A program made the translations under genes and the position numbers. 50,996 bases of DNA from NCBI GenBank assembly GCA_001778375.1, contig MFGV01000007.1, forward strand, positions 1 through 50,996, given 5' to 3'. This DNA comes from Candidatus Firestonebacteria bacterium RIFOXYD2_FULL_39_29. GTDB taxonomy: Bacteria > Oederibacteriota > D2-FULL-39-29. Below the pieces are notes generated by a model. The model saw nothing but the letters and a program-made list of their open reading frames with translations. It was not told the DNA's origin and made no database searches. How positions within the stretch are numbered: position 1 is the stretch's first letter; every line of letters begins with the position of its first letter. Below are positions 41,428 through 50,980 of the stretch, one piece after another.

Positions 41428-42497
41428 ATCGCCTTTTTCAGCTCCTCTAACATTATTTTCGCGCTGTCTTTTGTAATTATTTTTTTTATATTTTCCTTTA
41501 TTGACGCCATGCCTTCATTTTTAAAAAGAAGCCTTTCTATCTCATCCGCCAGCTTTTCGGCAGTCAGGTCTTTTTCTTCAAACATCAAAGCCGCTCCTTT
41601 TTCCGCCATCGACCGTGCATTATGCACCTGATGGTTGTTCGCCGCCGCGGGAAACGGGATAAATATCGAAGGAATAGAACATTTTATAACCTCGGATATA
41701 GTCGAGGCACCCGCTCTTGCAATTAGAAGATCTGTCACAGCATAGATCTCCTGTATGTTTCCAAAGAACGCCGATAATTTCGGTTTTAACCCGCCGATCT
41801 CGGAGAGCTTATCTTTATAAAGAGAAAAATCTTTTTCCCCTGTCATCCATAGAACTTCCACTTTTCCGCCTTTTAGCTTTTTCAAAGCTTCAAAAACAAC
41901 CGCGTTCATGCTTCTGGCACCCTGGCTGCCTCCGATTATAGAAAGCACGGATCTTTCAGCCTCAATATTCAGGGACTGACTTGCCTTTTCTTTCGTTAAA
42001 GAACCTATCTCTTCCCTTACGGGATTACCGGTGTAAACACCTTTACCTTTAAAAGCTTTCTCTGTACCGGGAAAGCTCGCAAATACTTTCCTTGCAAATC
42101 TCATAAGAACTTTATTCGTAAGCCCGGGTATCGCATTTTGCTCATGCAGAGTAACCGGAATGCCCGTAAACCATCCGGCTATAACGACCGGTGCGCAAAC
42201 ATACCCGCCAAAACCTATTATTACCGCCGGCTTCTCTTTTCTTATTGCCGCCGTTGCTGCAAATATCCCTTTTGTAAAATTGAACATATTTGAAACGTTC
42301 TTTAAAGTGATCCTTCTTAATATCTTCCCCACCGGTATAGGAAGAAATTGAAAACCTTCCGCTACTGCAATTTTTTCTTCCATCCCTCCGCGCCCGCCGA
42401 TAAATATCACCTGATGATTTTTTTTAGCTTCTCTTCCAAACGCAACAGCAGGATAGATGTGCCCTCCGGTCCCGCCTGTTGCAATCAGTATTTTCAC
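41424..42497 (-). CDS. murG: UDP-GlcNAc transferase MurG (lipid II synthase)
   Basis: This 357-residue GT28 enzyme adds GlcNAc to lipid I on the cytoplasmic face of the membrane. It shows GGTGGH at residues 8-13, LHEQNAIPGLTNK (about 117), GGSQGARSMN (about 193) and the C-terminal sugar-nucleotide segment RAGASTISEV (about 261). The gene starts with GTG behind GAGG, with somewhat long spacing. Coupled to murC downstream. Confidence 0.96.
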   Translation of the reverse strand: MKILIATGGTGGHIYPAVAFGREAKKNHQVIFIGGRGGMEEKIAVAEGFQFLPIPVGKILRRITLKNVSNMFNFTKGIFAATAAIRKEKPAVIIGFGGYVCAPVVIAGWFTGIPVTLHEQNAIPGLTNKVLMRFARKVFASFPGTEKAFKGKGVYTGNPVREEIGSLTKEKASQSLNIEAERSVLSIIGGSQGARSMNAVVFEALKKLKGGKVEVLWMTGEKDFSLYKDKLSEIGGLKPKLSAFFGNIQEIYAVTDLLIARAGASTISEVIKCSIPSIFIPFPAAANNHQVHNARSMAEKGAALMFEEKDLTAEKLADEIERLLFKNEGMASIKENIKKIITKDSAKIMLEELKKAI

Positions 42498-42665
42498 TTA
42501 GTGTTTTTCCTCGTTCTTAAATTTACTCTTTTTCCCGGGCACAGGTTCTAGGTACTTTGTTTTACTTTCCGCCAGGGGCGGATTAAGTGCAGTATCATTT
42601 AAATCAACAACTCATTAATCTAAACCCAGCCCCTAGAACCTAGCACCCAACACCATTTCTTATAC
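42498..42665. repeat. murG-ftsW spacer with repeat words and a GGCGGA hairpin
   Basis: TCCGCC-AGG-GGCGGA (42568-42582) forms a 6-bp hairpin of the same family as those at 19614-19720 and in the murC-murB spacer. CCCAGCCCCTAGAACCTAGC (about 42626-42645) resembles the word in the kamB-like/kamD spacer. It is one of the few gaps in the otherwise packed dcw cluster and holds no gene. Confidence 0.55.
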
Positions 42666-43778
42666 TTATCTTCTTACCTGTTTTGCCAAATTCAGCAAAA
42701 TCCCCACCGCCATCATATTTATAAGTAAGGACGAACCGCCGTAGCTGATAAAAGGTAAAGTCAAACCCTTGGTCGGAACCAGTCCCGTTACAACCGACAT
42801 ATTAATGAAAGCTTGAAGGCCTATCCAGGAAGTTATCCCGACCGCCAGTACTTTACCGAAAACATCTTCCAGCCTTATGGCAATATCAATGCCCTTCCAA
42901 ATAATGAAACCAAAGATCAAAAGAACCGCTGTAGATCCTATAAGTCCGACCTCTTCACCTACTATCGCAAAGATAAAATCCGTATGCGCCTCCGGAAGAT
43001 AGAAAAGCTTCTGGGTGCCGCCTCCGAGACCTTTACCAAAGATGCCGCCGGAACCAAAAGCGATAAACGACTGCACTATTTGAAACCCGATCCCCTGCGG
43101 GTCTGCCCAGGGATCTAAAAAAGCTTTGATCCTTTTACTCCTGTAAGAGGCCCTCATTATGATCATATATCCGACAGGAAGCATCGGAAGAGAAACCGCT
43201 AAAACATGAGCAAGTCTTACTCCTCCGACAAAGAGCATTAAACCCAGAACAAACAACAGCATTAATATTGAACCCATATCGGGCTGAAGCAGAAGAACTC
43301 CTGAGATACAGACGAAAACGACTAAAAACGGCACAAAACCGTTAGCAAAACTTTTAATTACTTCCTGTTTTCTCTCAATTGCCGTTGCTACATAAAGGAT
43401 AAACGCCAGTTTCAGGAATTCGCTCGGTTCAAAGGTAAATCCGAAAAGCGATATCCATCTTCTGGCTCCTCCCACTTTTCTGCCGAGGTGCGGGACAAAA
43501 ACCAGAAATACCGAGATTACGGCCGCGATAAAGAGCGGTTTTGCCAGCTCACGAAGTTTTTCATATTTAATATTCTTAAAAAAAATAAGACCTAAACTTC
43601 CCACACCTATCCAAAAGAGCTGTTTCATAAGATAATAATGCAGCGCCTGTCCTTTATCGTTGGCATAAATCCCGGAAGAAGAAAGCACCATTACGGTTCC
43701 AAAAGCCAAAAGGAGAATGAGAGCAGAAAGAATAACTCCGCCGTCAAACCGCTTTCTTGAGGGTGCTAAGTCGTACAC
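42666..43778 (-). CDS. ftsW: Lipid II polymerase FtsW (SEDS family)
   Basis: This 370-residue polytopic membrane protein has about ten hydrophobic helices. Family landmarks are YYLMKQLFWIGVG near residue 48, the QPDMGS segment (about 164), the loop FLDPWADPQGIGFQ (about 215-228), and the C-terminal LPFISYGGSSLL. It polymerises lipid II at the septum with FtsI. It starts with GTG and overlaps the murD stop by 1 nt. RodA is excluded by the dcw context. Confidence 0.95.
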   Translation of the reverse strand: MYDLAPSRKRFDGGVILSALILLLAFGTVMVLSSSGIYANDKGQALHYYLMKQLFWIGVGSLGLIFFKNIKYEKLRELAKPLFIAAVISVFLVFVPHLGRKVGGARRWISLFGFTFEPSEFLKLAFILYVATAIERKQEVIKSFANGFVPFLVVFVCISGVLLLQPDMGSILMLLFVLGLMLFVGGVRLAHVLAVSLPMLPVGYMIIMRASYRSKRIKAFLDPWADPQGIGFQIVQSFIAFGSGGIFGKGLGGGTQKLFYLPEAHTDFIFAIVGEEVGLIGSTAVLLIFGFIIWKGIDIAIRLEDVFGKVLAVGITSWIGLQAFINMSVVTGLVPTKGLTLPFISYGGSSLLINMMAVGILLNLAKQVRR

Positions 43779-45163
43779 TATAAACCTCCGGTCTTTTCAA
43801 ACTGCAGCTTCCTGACTTCTTCCTTGAAAATCCGCCCGCGCTCTTCGTAATTTTTGAACATATCAAAACTCGCACAACCGGGCGACATAAGAACGACATC
43901 TCCGGCAACTGTCGACGCAAATGCTTTCCTTACTGCATCTGCCATATCTGCCGCATCTTCTGTAGGAACGACATCAAGAAGAGCTCTTTTAATTTCTTCC
44001 TTCGCTTCGCCGATAACTACAAGTTTTTTTACTTTTTTAGCAACCACAGCCCTCAGTTCCGAAAAATCACTTCTCTTATTTCTGCCGCCGGCAATAAGTA
44101 TTATCGGCGCGTCATAACTGAGCAGGGATTTTTCCACCGCCAGCATATTCGTCCCCTGGGAGTTGTTAATAAACGTTACTCCGGAAACTTCCCCGGCTAA
44201 CTCCTGCCGGTGTTCTACGCCTTTAAAATTCCTGAATACTTCTGCTATTACACCGTTTTCCACTCCAAGAAGACCGGCCGCCAGAGCCGCGACCATTGCA
44301 TTTTCAACATTATGAGAACCCTTGATAAGGAGTTCTTTCCGGTTAACAATCATTTTCTCAACGCCATTTAAGTGAAGAATAATATTCCCATTATTAAGGA
44401 AAACACCCTCTTTATTGTCTCTGCCGTTTATATCAAAGAAATACTGTTTTGCTTTTGCCTGTTGTTCATAGAGGGGCGTAAACTTATCATTTGCATTTAA
44501 AATAAGCGCTTCCCCTTCCGTCTGATTCTTAAAAATCCTTCCTTTGGCTTCCACATATTGCTGGAGACTTTTATACCTGTCCATATGATCGCTTCCGATA
44601 TTTAAAATAGCCGCAATTTTCGGTTTAAACGTCTTTATAGTTTCCAGTTGAAAACTGCTCACTTCTGCTACATAAATCGTACCGGTATCATCCACGCCCT
44701 CTCTTACAAATCCGGTCAAGGGTTCTCCTATATTTCCGCCGACTACAGTTTCCCTGCCGGCCTTTTTAAGTATCTCGCCTATTAAAGTCGAGGTAGTCGT
44801 TTTTCCCTTGGTGCCGGTCACAGCAACTACAGAGCCCTTAAAGAATGAAGAAGCCAGCTCAAGCTCTCCGATTATTTCAATACCTTTTTCTTTCGCCTTC
44901 ACAAAGAGCGGTTTTTCCGTGTCGACCCCCGGAGAGACAACAATAAGATCCGTCTCCAGGAGAGCCTTGTCCGAATGTCTGCCAAACTCCATCTCTATAC
45001 CGGAAAGAGCCTGCAAAGCTTCTTTTTGTTCCGGAAGTTCACTTTCATTTTTTATATCCGTAACAGTCACCAATGCTCCGCTTTCTTTCAGCAGTTTTGC
45101 CGAAGCAACTCCGCTTCTTGCCATACCGACAACAGTAACTTTCTTTCCTCTTAAATTCAACAT
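43778..45163 (-). CDS. murD: UDP-MurNAc-L-alanine--D-glutamate ligase
   Basis: This 461-residue Mur ligase adds D-Glu. It has an N-terminal VVGMARSGVASAKLL (11-25), ATP loop GTKGKTTT (117-124), EVSSFQLE (about 167) and NNSQGTN (about 327), all as expected for MurD. In the last, the common NDSKATN is changed to NNSQGTN, replacing the usual Asp-Ser-Lys; this is a modest deviation at a nucleotide-contacting loop. Starts 5 bp after mraY. Confidence 0.96.
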   Translation of the reverse strand: MLNLRGKKVTVVGMARSGVASAKLLKESGALVTVTDIKNESELPEQKEALQALSGIEMEFGRHSDKALLETDLIVVSPGVDTEKPLFVKAKEKGIEIIGELELASSFFKGSVVAVTGTKGKTTTSTLIGEILKKAGRETVVGGNIGEPLTGFVREGVDDTGTIYVAEVSSFQLETIKTFKPKIAAILNIGSDHMDRYKSLQQYVEAKGRIFKNQTEGEALILNANDKFTPLYEQQAKAKQYFFDINGRDNKEGVFLNNGNIILHLNGVEKMIVNRKELLIKGSHNVENAMVAALAAGLLGVENGVIAEVFRNFKGVEHRQELAGEVSGVTFINNSQGTNMLAVEKSLLSYDAPIILIAGGRNKRSDFSELRAVVAKKVKKLVVIGEAKEEIKRALLDVVPTEDAADMADAVRKAFASTVAGDVVLMSPGCASFDMFKNYEERGRIFKEEVRKLQFEKTGGL

Positions 45164-45168
45164 TTCTC

Positions 45169-46251
45169 CTAACGCAGCTTAAGCAAAGACAAGCTTGCAA
45201 GTGCAATTATTATTGCTATTATCCAGAACCTGATAACGATCTTTGATTCAGGCATACCTTTTAATTCAAAATGATGATGGAGGGGCGCCATCTTAAAAAC
45301 CCTTTTATTAAAAACTCTGAAAGAAAAGACCTGTATCATCACCGAAAGCGCTTCCACTACAAAAATTCCGCCGATTAATACAAGCAGGAGTTCCTGTTTT
45401 ACAAGCACAGCCATGAGCCCGAGCACAGCCCCCAGAGGCAGAGAACCCGTGTCTCCCATAAAAACCTGAGCAGGATAACTGTTGTACCAGAGAAAACCCA
45501 GACAGGAGCCGACAATAGCCGCGCAAAAAATTACAAGTTCAGAAGCAGCCGGAACATGTATCAGATTTAAATATTTTGAAAAGTCCACGCGCCCTACCAC
45601 ATAAGCAACTACCGTAAAAGCCAAAGTGGTAAACAAAAGTGAACCTGTGGCAAGCCCGTCAAGACCGTCGGTTAAGTTTATTGCATTGGAAAAGCCGACT
45701 ATAACTATAGAGATAAAGAGAAAATAAAATATTCCCAGGTCCACGGGAAATTTAATTAAAGGAACTTTAATATGCCTCGCAAATTCGGCGCTTACCGGAG
45801 AGGTGTAAAGAAATGCCACAATTACCGCGGCTCCAAGGAGTTGTCCCAGTATTTTCACTCTTGCTGAAATACCCTTTGAGTTCATCTTCACAAGCTTCAT
45901 GTAATCGTCAATCCCGCCAAGAAGCGCAAAATAAACGAATGTAAACAAGGAAAGCTGGATTAATCCGTTATCGAGTTTAGCCCAGAGCAGCACGGAAACC
46001 AATACGGAGATTATAATTATTATACCGCCCATAGTCGGCGTTCCTGTCTTAATATGATGGGTTTTAGGTCCATCCTCACGGATCGGCTGAGAGACCTTCA
46101 TCTGTTTCAGTTTTTTTATAACAAAGTTACCTATTAAAAATGTAATCAGTATAGCAGTCAAAGCCGCATAGATTGCCCTGAAAGTGGAGTACTTAAATAC
46201 ATTAAAAGCACTCCAATATTTGGTCAGCGGATAGAGAAGATAATATAGCAT
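45169..46251 (-). CDS. mraY: Phospho-N-acetylmuramoyl-pentapeptide transferase
   Basis: This 360-residue polytopic membrane enzyme makes lipid I. It shows TPTMGGIIIIISV (about 72-84), DDYMKLVKMNSKG (about 116-128), the catalytic NLTDGLDGLATG (about 192) and the C-terminal APLHHHFELKG. Ten membrane segments are apparent. Its ATG follows the murF stop without a gap (TAAATG), which gives tight translational coupling. Confidence 0.97.
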   Translation of the reverse strand: MLYYLLYPLTKYWSAFNVFKYSTFRAIYAALTAILITFLIGNFVIKKLKQMKVSQPIREDGPKTHHIKTGTPTMGGIIIIISVLVSVLLWAKLDNGLIQLSLFTFVYFALLGGIDDYMKLVKMNSKGISARVKILGQLLGAAVIVAFLYTSPVSAEFARHIKVPLIKFPVDLGIFYFLFISIVIVGFSNAINLTDGLDGLATGSLLFTTLAFTVVAYVVGRVDFSKYLNLIHVPAASELVIFCAAIVGSCLGFLWYNSYPAQVFMGDTGSLPLGAVLGLMAVLVKQELLLVLIGGIFVVEALSVMIQVFSFRVFNKRVFKMAPLHHHFELKGMPESKIVIRFWIIAIIIALASLSLLKLR

Positions 46252-47634
46252 TTATTTTAACCTCACCATTTCTACGATTTTTTCCATACCTGCTCTTCTT
46301 GAGCCCTTTATTAAGACTGCGTCTCCTTCTTCCAGAAATTTCTTTAAAAATAATCCGGCGGAGATATTATCGGGAAAAAGATAAACTTTTCCCTCTTTCA
46401 TTCCCGCTTTAACGGCACCGGCCTTATACCATGCGCCGGTCAGGCCTGTCACCACCAGAGCGTCAATATTGTTCTTTGCCGCTACCGCTCCTATCTCCCC
46501 GTGAAGCTTTTCTGCAAACTCACCAAGCTCAGCCATTTCGCCCAGCACCAGCACTCTCTTTTTTGCCGAAAAACCCAAAAGGGCATAAATACCTCTTTTT
46601 ACGGAATCCGGATTGGCATTATAAGCATCATCCAGAATTTTAATTCCGTTAACAACTTCCGCGGAAAGCCTGTGCGCGGAAACGGCTATAAACTCCTCCA
46701 GCCCTTTGGCAATATTTTTAATATCCGCCGCAAAAGCCGTGGAAAGAGCCGCAGCGCAAAGAGCATTACTTACATTATGAATCCCGAGAAGATTCAGCTT
46801 CACCTTTTCCTTTTTTCCCCCGATACTCAGAGTAAAAGCCGTACCGCCTTCTTTAAGTTCGGTAACATTTTCGGCGGAAATATCCGCCGGCCGTAGTACG
46901 CTAAAAGTCAGCATCTTTCCTTTGATCGAACTCATTTTTCCGGTTAATAAGGCATCATCCAGGTTAATCACCGCCAGACCACCCTCTTTTATATTTTCCA
47001 AAAGCGTCCATTTTTCTTTCAGTATATTTTCACGGGACTTAAAAAAACCTATATGCGCCGTCCCGATATTAGTTATTGCCGCCGCATCCGGTTTGGCCAC
47101 CCCAACCAGCTTTACAAGTTCCCCGGGATGATTCGTTCCATATTCCAAAATGAGAGCTTTGTAAGAAGCATCCACCCCTAATATCGTCAAGGGCAGACCA
47201 ATTTCATTATTAAAACTCCCTTTTGGTTTATGTGTTTTTTCAGATAAAGAAATAATATTCCATAAAATGTCTTTTGTAGTCGTCTTGCCGTTACTGCCAG
47301 TTATTCCCGCGATTTTCACGTTAGCAAGCTTTGCAATATAACCTGCCGCTATCTGTTTTAACGCCTGAGTTGTATTTTCGACAGATATTACAACCTTAAG
47401 AGTATTCAATCCTTCCGTCTCTTTACTGACGACAGCTCCCAACGCAGAAAGTTTTTCCAGATTCTTTACAAAACAATGCCCGTCATAATTATCGCCTTTA
47501 ATTGCAAGAAATAAAGCCCCCGCTTTTATAGTTCTCGAATCAATAGAAAGAGAAGAAACTTCGTCCAGAGGAGATCCTCTTAAAAGCTTCCCGTTAGTCC
47601 AGGCAACTATTTCCTTAACTAATATTTTTTCCAT
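46252..47634 (-). CDS. murF: UDP-MurNAc-tripeptide--D-Ala-D-Ala ligase
   Basis: This 460-residue Mur ligase adds D-Ala-D-Ala, the product of ddl. It has the N-terminal recognition domain (LSIDSRTIKAGALFLAIKG, 29-47), ATP loop GSNGKTTT (113-120), EYGTNHPGEL (about 169) and DAYNANPDSVKRGI (about 338). The start overlaps the murE 3' end by 16 nt. Confidence 0.96.
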   Translation of the reverse strand: MEKILVKEIVAWTNGKLLRGSPLDEVSSLSIDSRTIKAGALFLAIKGDNYDGHCFVKNLEKLSALGAVVSKETEGLNTLKVVISVENTTQALKQIAAGYIAKLANVKIAGITGSNGKTTTKDILWNIISLSEKTHKPKGSFNNEIGLPLTILGVDASYKALILEYGTNHPGELVKLVGVAKPDAAAITNIGTAHIGFFKSRENILKEKWTLLENIKEGGLAVINLDDALLTGKMSSIKGKMLTFSVLRPADISAENVTELKEGGTAFTLSIGGKKEKVKLNLLGIHNVSNALCAAALSTAFAADIKNIAKGLEEFIAVSAHRLSAEVVNGIKILDDAYNANPDSVKRGIYALLGFSAKKRVLVLGEMAELGEFAEKLHGEIGAVAAKNNIDALVVTGLTGAWYKAGAVKAGMKEGKVYLFPDNISAGLFLKKFLEEGDAVLIKGSRRAGMEKIVEMVRLK

Positions 47635-49112
47635 AGACCCTTTTCTGAAAGTATACTTTCAGCTGTTTCCTTGTCGGAAAAGTGAATCTTTTCTTTTCCT
47701 ATAATTTGATAATCTTCGTGACCCTTTCCTGCGATCACAACAACATCATCTTTCTTCGCTAGAAGAAGCGCCGTTCTTATAGCTTCTTTCCTGTCCGGTA
47801 TTTCTTTATAATCCCCACCGTTCATCCCTGTTTTAATTTCTTTAATAATAGAAAGCGCATCTTCGGTTCTCGGATTGTCCGAGGTAATAACCGTAATATC
47901 AGAATTCGCCATCGCAATTTTTCCCATGATAGGCCTCTTCGACCTGTCCCTGTCTCCACCGCAGCCAAAAACCGTTATAATTCTCGACGGTTTCAAATCC
48001 TTTGCCGAAAGAAGAAGTTTTTCCAGAGAATCCGGAGAATGCGCGTAATCTATAAGCACTGAAACTCCCTCTGTGGTGTTGTAAACCTCAAACCTGCCCG
48101 GAACACCTTTCAAGTTTTCCAGTCCGGCCTGTATATTATCCGGATGGATATTCATGGCAAATCCGGCAGCGGCAGCGGCAAGGGCATTACTTATATTATG
48201 CCTGCCCCGCATCTGAAGCTTTACCGGTAAAACCTTACCCGCGTAAACTATGTCAAAAGAAAGCTCCAAAGCGCTCGAAACAATATTCTTTGCCGTGACA
48301 TCAACATGCGCTCCGGCGTTAAGCCCGTACGTTACAGCTTTTACTTTTGTCGCCTTCATAAAATCAGCGGCTTTAGGATCATCCAGGTTAACTACAGCCA
48401 CCTTGGGAAAGCTTTTCACACTGTTAACACCAAGGCCTTTAAAAAGCATAAGTTTTGCCTCGAGATAATCCTCAAAGGTTTTATGAAAGTCCAGGTGATC
48501 CTGGGTGAAATTTGTAAAGACCGCGGTGTCAAACTCAAGACCATGAACTCTCTTTAATTTCAAAGAATGAGAAGAGACCTCCATAATGCAGGTTTCCACT
48601 TTTTTTACCACCATCTTAAGGAATAACTCTTCCAGATCCAAAGATTCCGGAGTGGTATTTTTTGACTGTATAACCTCTCCGTTAAACTCATAATTAATGG
48701 TACCAAGGAGTCCTACTTTTTCACCGTTCTTCTCAAAGATCGACCGGAGCATATACGATGTAGTGGTCTTGCCTTTCGTGCCGGTCACTCCGACAAGTTT
48801 AAGCTTCCTTGACGGATGGTCATAAAAAACAGCAGCAATTTCCGCCAGAGCCTCTCTTGCATCTTTTACATAGATAAGGGTCACGTCCGGCGGAACATTC
48901 TCCACATCCTTTTCCACAATAAGAGCAGCCGCGCCTTTTTTTACAACTTCCGAAGCAAAAGCATGTCCGTCAACCTTAAAGCCCGGAATACAGACAAAAA
49001 CACCGTTTGCTTCTACTTTTCTAGAATCATAATAAATCCCGTCTATGTTTTTTTCTACATTACCTTTAATCTTTTCTAATTTAAGATTCTTAATTACTTT
49101 TAACAATATCAT
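47619..49112 (-). CDS. murE: UDP-MurNAc-L-Ala-D-Glu--2,6-diaminopimelate ligase
   Basis: This 497-residue Mur ligase adds the third stem residue. It has YYDSRKVEANGVFVCIPG (27-44), ATP loop GTKGKTTT (110-117), EVSSHSLKL (about 178) and the acceptor motif DNPRTED (about residue 400). DNPR is the signature of enzymes that take meso-diaminopimelate; L-lysine-adding enzymes have a different motif. This implies DAP-type wall. Its start lies 23 nt inside the ftsI 3' end. Confidence 0.96.
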   Translation of the reverse strand: MILLKVIKNLKLEKIKGNVEKNIDGIYYDSRKVEANGVFVCIPGFKVDGHAFASEVVKKGAAALIVEKDVENVPPDVTLIYVKDAREALAEIAAVFYDHPSRKLKLVGVTGTKGKTTTSYMLRSIFEKNGEKVGLLGTINYEFNGEVIQSKNTTPESLDLEELFLKMVVKKVETCIMEVSSHSLKLKRVHGLEFDTAVFTNFTQDHLDFHKTFEDYLEAKLMLFKGLGVNSVKSFPKVAVVNLDDPKAADFMKATKVKAVTYGLNAGAHVDVTAKNIVSSALELSFDIVYAGKVLPVKLQMRGRHNISNALAAAAAGFAMNIHPDNIQAGLENLKGVPGRFEVYNTTEGVSVLIDYAHSPDSLEKLLLSAKDLKPSRIITVFGCGGDRDRSKRPIMGKIAMANSDITVITSDNPRTEDALSIIKEIKTGMNGGDYKEIPDRKEAIRTALLLAKKDDVVVIAGKGHEDYQIIGKEKIHFSDKETAESILSEKGLWKKY

Positions 49113-50802
49113 CAGTTTCCTTTTTTTCCAAACACCTGAGAGCTCTTTTTGCTATCTTTCCAAAGGCCGGTGCCGCCACGCTTCCGCCGTAATAAATCCC
49201 CCTGCTGGTGCTTGGTTCATCCACCACTACTAAAATAGCAAGCTTCGGATTATCCGCCGGAGCAAAACCGGCAAACGACGCAACATACTTACTGCTTGAA
49301 TATTTTCTTATGGCCGGGTCAAACTTCTGTGCGGTACCGGTCTTTCCGGCTAAAGAAAGCCCGGGAATTGCCGCTTCCTTACCCGTGCCATTTTCCACTA
49401 CCGCTTTTAAAACCCGGGTCATCCGTTCTGCCACCTGCTCGGAGATTACCTGTCGTATTTCTTTCGGAGCAAACTCCTTAATTATTTTTCCTTCTTTGCT
49501 CTTTATCGCTTTCACAAGCATCGGCTGCATCATTTTTCCCTTATTCGCGATAGTCGCATAAAGCGAGGCAATCTGGAGCGGAGTTACGGAGATTTCCTGA
49601 CCTATAGAAACGGTGTAAATGGAAAGTCCTGACCACTTCTCAGGAGACCTGACCATTCCTTTGACTTCCCCTGAAATCGTAAGACCTGTCTTATCTCCAA
49701 ACCCGAAATTCCTTATGTATTTGTAAAGCCTGTCTTTCCCCACCATAACTCCTACTTTCGATATACCGATATTGCTGGAGTTGGCAAAAGCATCTCTAAA
49801 ATTCAATATCTTGTATTTTTCATGGTCGTTCAATTTATGCCCGTAAACAATCATCTGTCCGTTCTCACAGTTAATGAGGTCTCCCTCGCTTATTACCTTC
49901 TCCGAAAAAGCCGCCGCCATAGTCACAGCCTTAAAGGTGGATCCCGGCTCGTATGCTGTCGAAACCGCCCTGTTTCTCAGATAAGACTGCGGGTATTCAT
50001 TAAATTTATTCGGGTCATAATTAGGCCTGTTAGCCAGCGCCAGTATTTCTCCGGTCGCAGGATTCATCACAATTGCCGTTGCTTCTTTAGCATGGTACTT
50101 TTCAAAAACAATATTCAATTCTTCTTCAACAATAGACTGAACGCCTTCGTTAATAGTAAGGATCATGTTGTTCCCGTTCTGGGGAGCTTCGTAATCCACT
50201 TCACCTGAGACCACTTCCCTGCCTTTAGCGTCTTTTACAGAGATAAGCTTTCCGTTCTTACCGGAGAGATATTTATTGTATGAAAGTTCCAAGCCTTCAC
50301 ATCCCGCTGCATCGGCATTCACAAAACCGAGAGCATGCGCCCCGAGGGTGCCTTTAGGATAAAATCTTTTTGTCTCAAGGACCGTATTGATACCGGGAAG
50401 CTTCATAGCCTTAATACGCTTCCCTTTTTCATATTCCGTTTTCCGCATTATCCAGACAAAGTTTCTGCCTGAATTAAATTTTTTCAAGATTTCCGCCCTG
50501 CTCATGCCGAGAATACCTGCTAATTTTACGGCAGTCTCCTCCTTGTTCTTCACCTGGTAAGTGATGGCGTAAACCGACGGCACTTCCACGCTGACCGCGA
50601 GCTCGCGGCCGTTACTGTCATATATAAATCCCCGCTCCGCTATTATCTCCTGTACGTCCGCGGACTGCCGGTCGGAAAGATTTTCCATCTGGCCGCCCGT
50701 ATAGATCTGAAGATACAGGAACCTGAAAAAGAGAGCTGCGCCAAAGAGAATAAAAAAAGCAGCAATAATCTGGATCCTTATCCGCATGCTCTTGTCGGTC
50801 AA
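49090..50802 (-). CDS. ftsI: Division-specific transpeptidase FtsI (class B PBP)
   Basis: This 570-residue septal transpeptidase has one N-terminal membrane helix (IIAAFFILFGAALFFRFLYL, 12-31), a dimerisation/pedestal domain (about 50-200) and the transpeptidase domain with the active Ser at S288 (STFK, 288-291), SSN at 342-344 and KTG at 487-489. No PASTA domains. It starts with TTG behind GGGAGCATAAC; the internal ATG five codons on has no ribosome binding site. It is the first dcw gene in this window; mraW and ftsL would be expected beyond the right edge. Confidence 0.95.
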   Translation of the reverse strand: MTDKSMRIRIQIIAAFFILFGAALFFRFLYLQIYTGGQMENLSDRQSADVQEIIAERGFIYDSNGRELAVSVEVPSVYAITYQVKNKEETAVKLAGILGMSRAEILKKFNSGRNFVWIMRKTEYEKGKRIKAMKLPGINTVLETKRFYPKGTLGAHALGFVNADAAGCEGLELSYNKYLSGKNGKLISVKDAKGREVVSGEVDYEAPQNGNNMILTINEGVQSIVEEELNIVFEKYHAKEATAIVMNPATGEILALANRPNYDPNKFNEYPQSYLRNRAVSTAYEPGSTFKAVTMAAAFSEKVISEGDLINCENGQMIVYGHKLNDHEKYKILNFRDAFANSSNIGISKVGVMVGKDRLYKYIRNFGFGDKTGLTISGEVKGMVRSPEKWSGLSIYTVSIGQEISVTPLQIASLYATIANKGKMMQPMLVKAIKSKEGKIIKEFAPKEIRQVISEQVAERMTRVLKAVVENGTGKEAAIPGLSLAGKTGTAQKFDPAIRKYSSSKYVASFAGFAPADNPKLAILVVVDEPSTSRGIYYGGSVAAPAFGKIAKRALRCLEKKETDDIVKSN

Positions 50803-50821
50803 GTTATGCTCCCTTAAAATT

Positions 50822-50980
50822 CAATTACTAAGATTTAAATTCTAAGCACTAAACAAACCCATAAACCAATCACTAAGACTTAAATCCTAAGCACTAAACA
50901 AACCCATAAACCAATCACTAAGATTTAAATCCTAAGCACTAAACAATTACTAATACTTAATCACAAAATCTTAAACAAAA
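50822..50980. repeat. 45-bp tandem repeat upstream of ftsI
   Basis: About 2.7 copies of a 45-bp unit start at 50822, 50867 and 50912. Each begins CAAT(T/C)ACTAAGA(T/C)TTAAA and contains TCCTAAGCACTAAACAAACC; the third diverges into AATTACTAATACTTAATCAC. Related, more decayed versions lie at 9914-10052 and 28684-28805. Copies are direct, without unique spacers, so this is not a CRISPR array. It probably overlaps the region where the ftsI promoter would lie. Confidence 0.85.

Noticed and set aside
50822-50980. CRISPR array
   Set aside because: The repeat units are contiguous, diverged and without unique spacers, and no cas genes are present.
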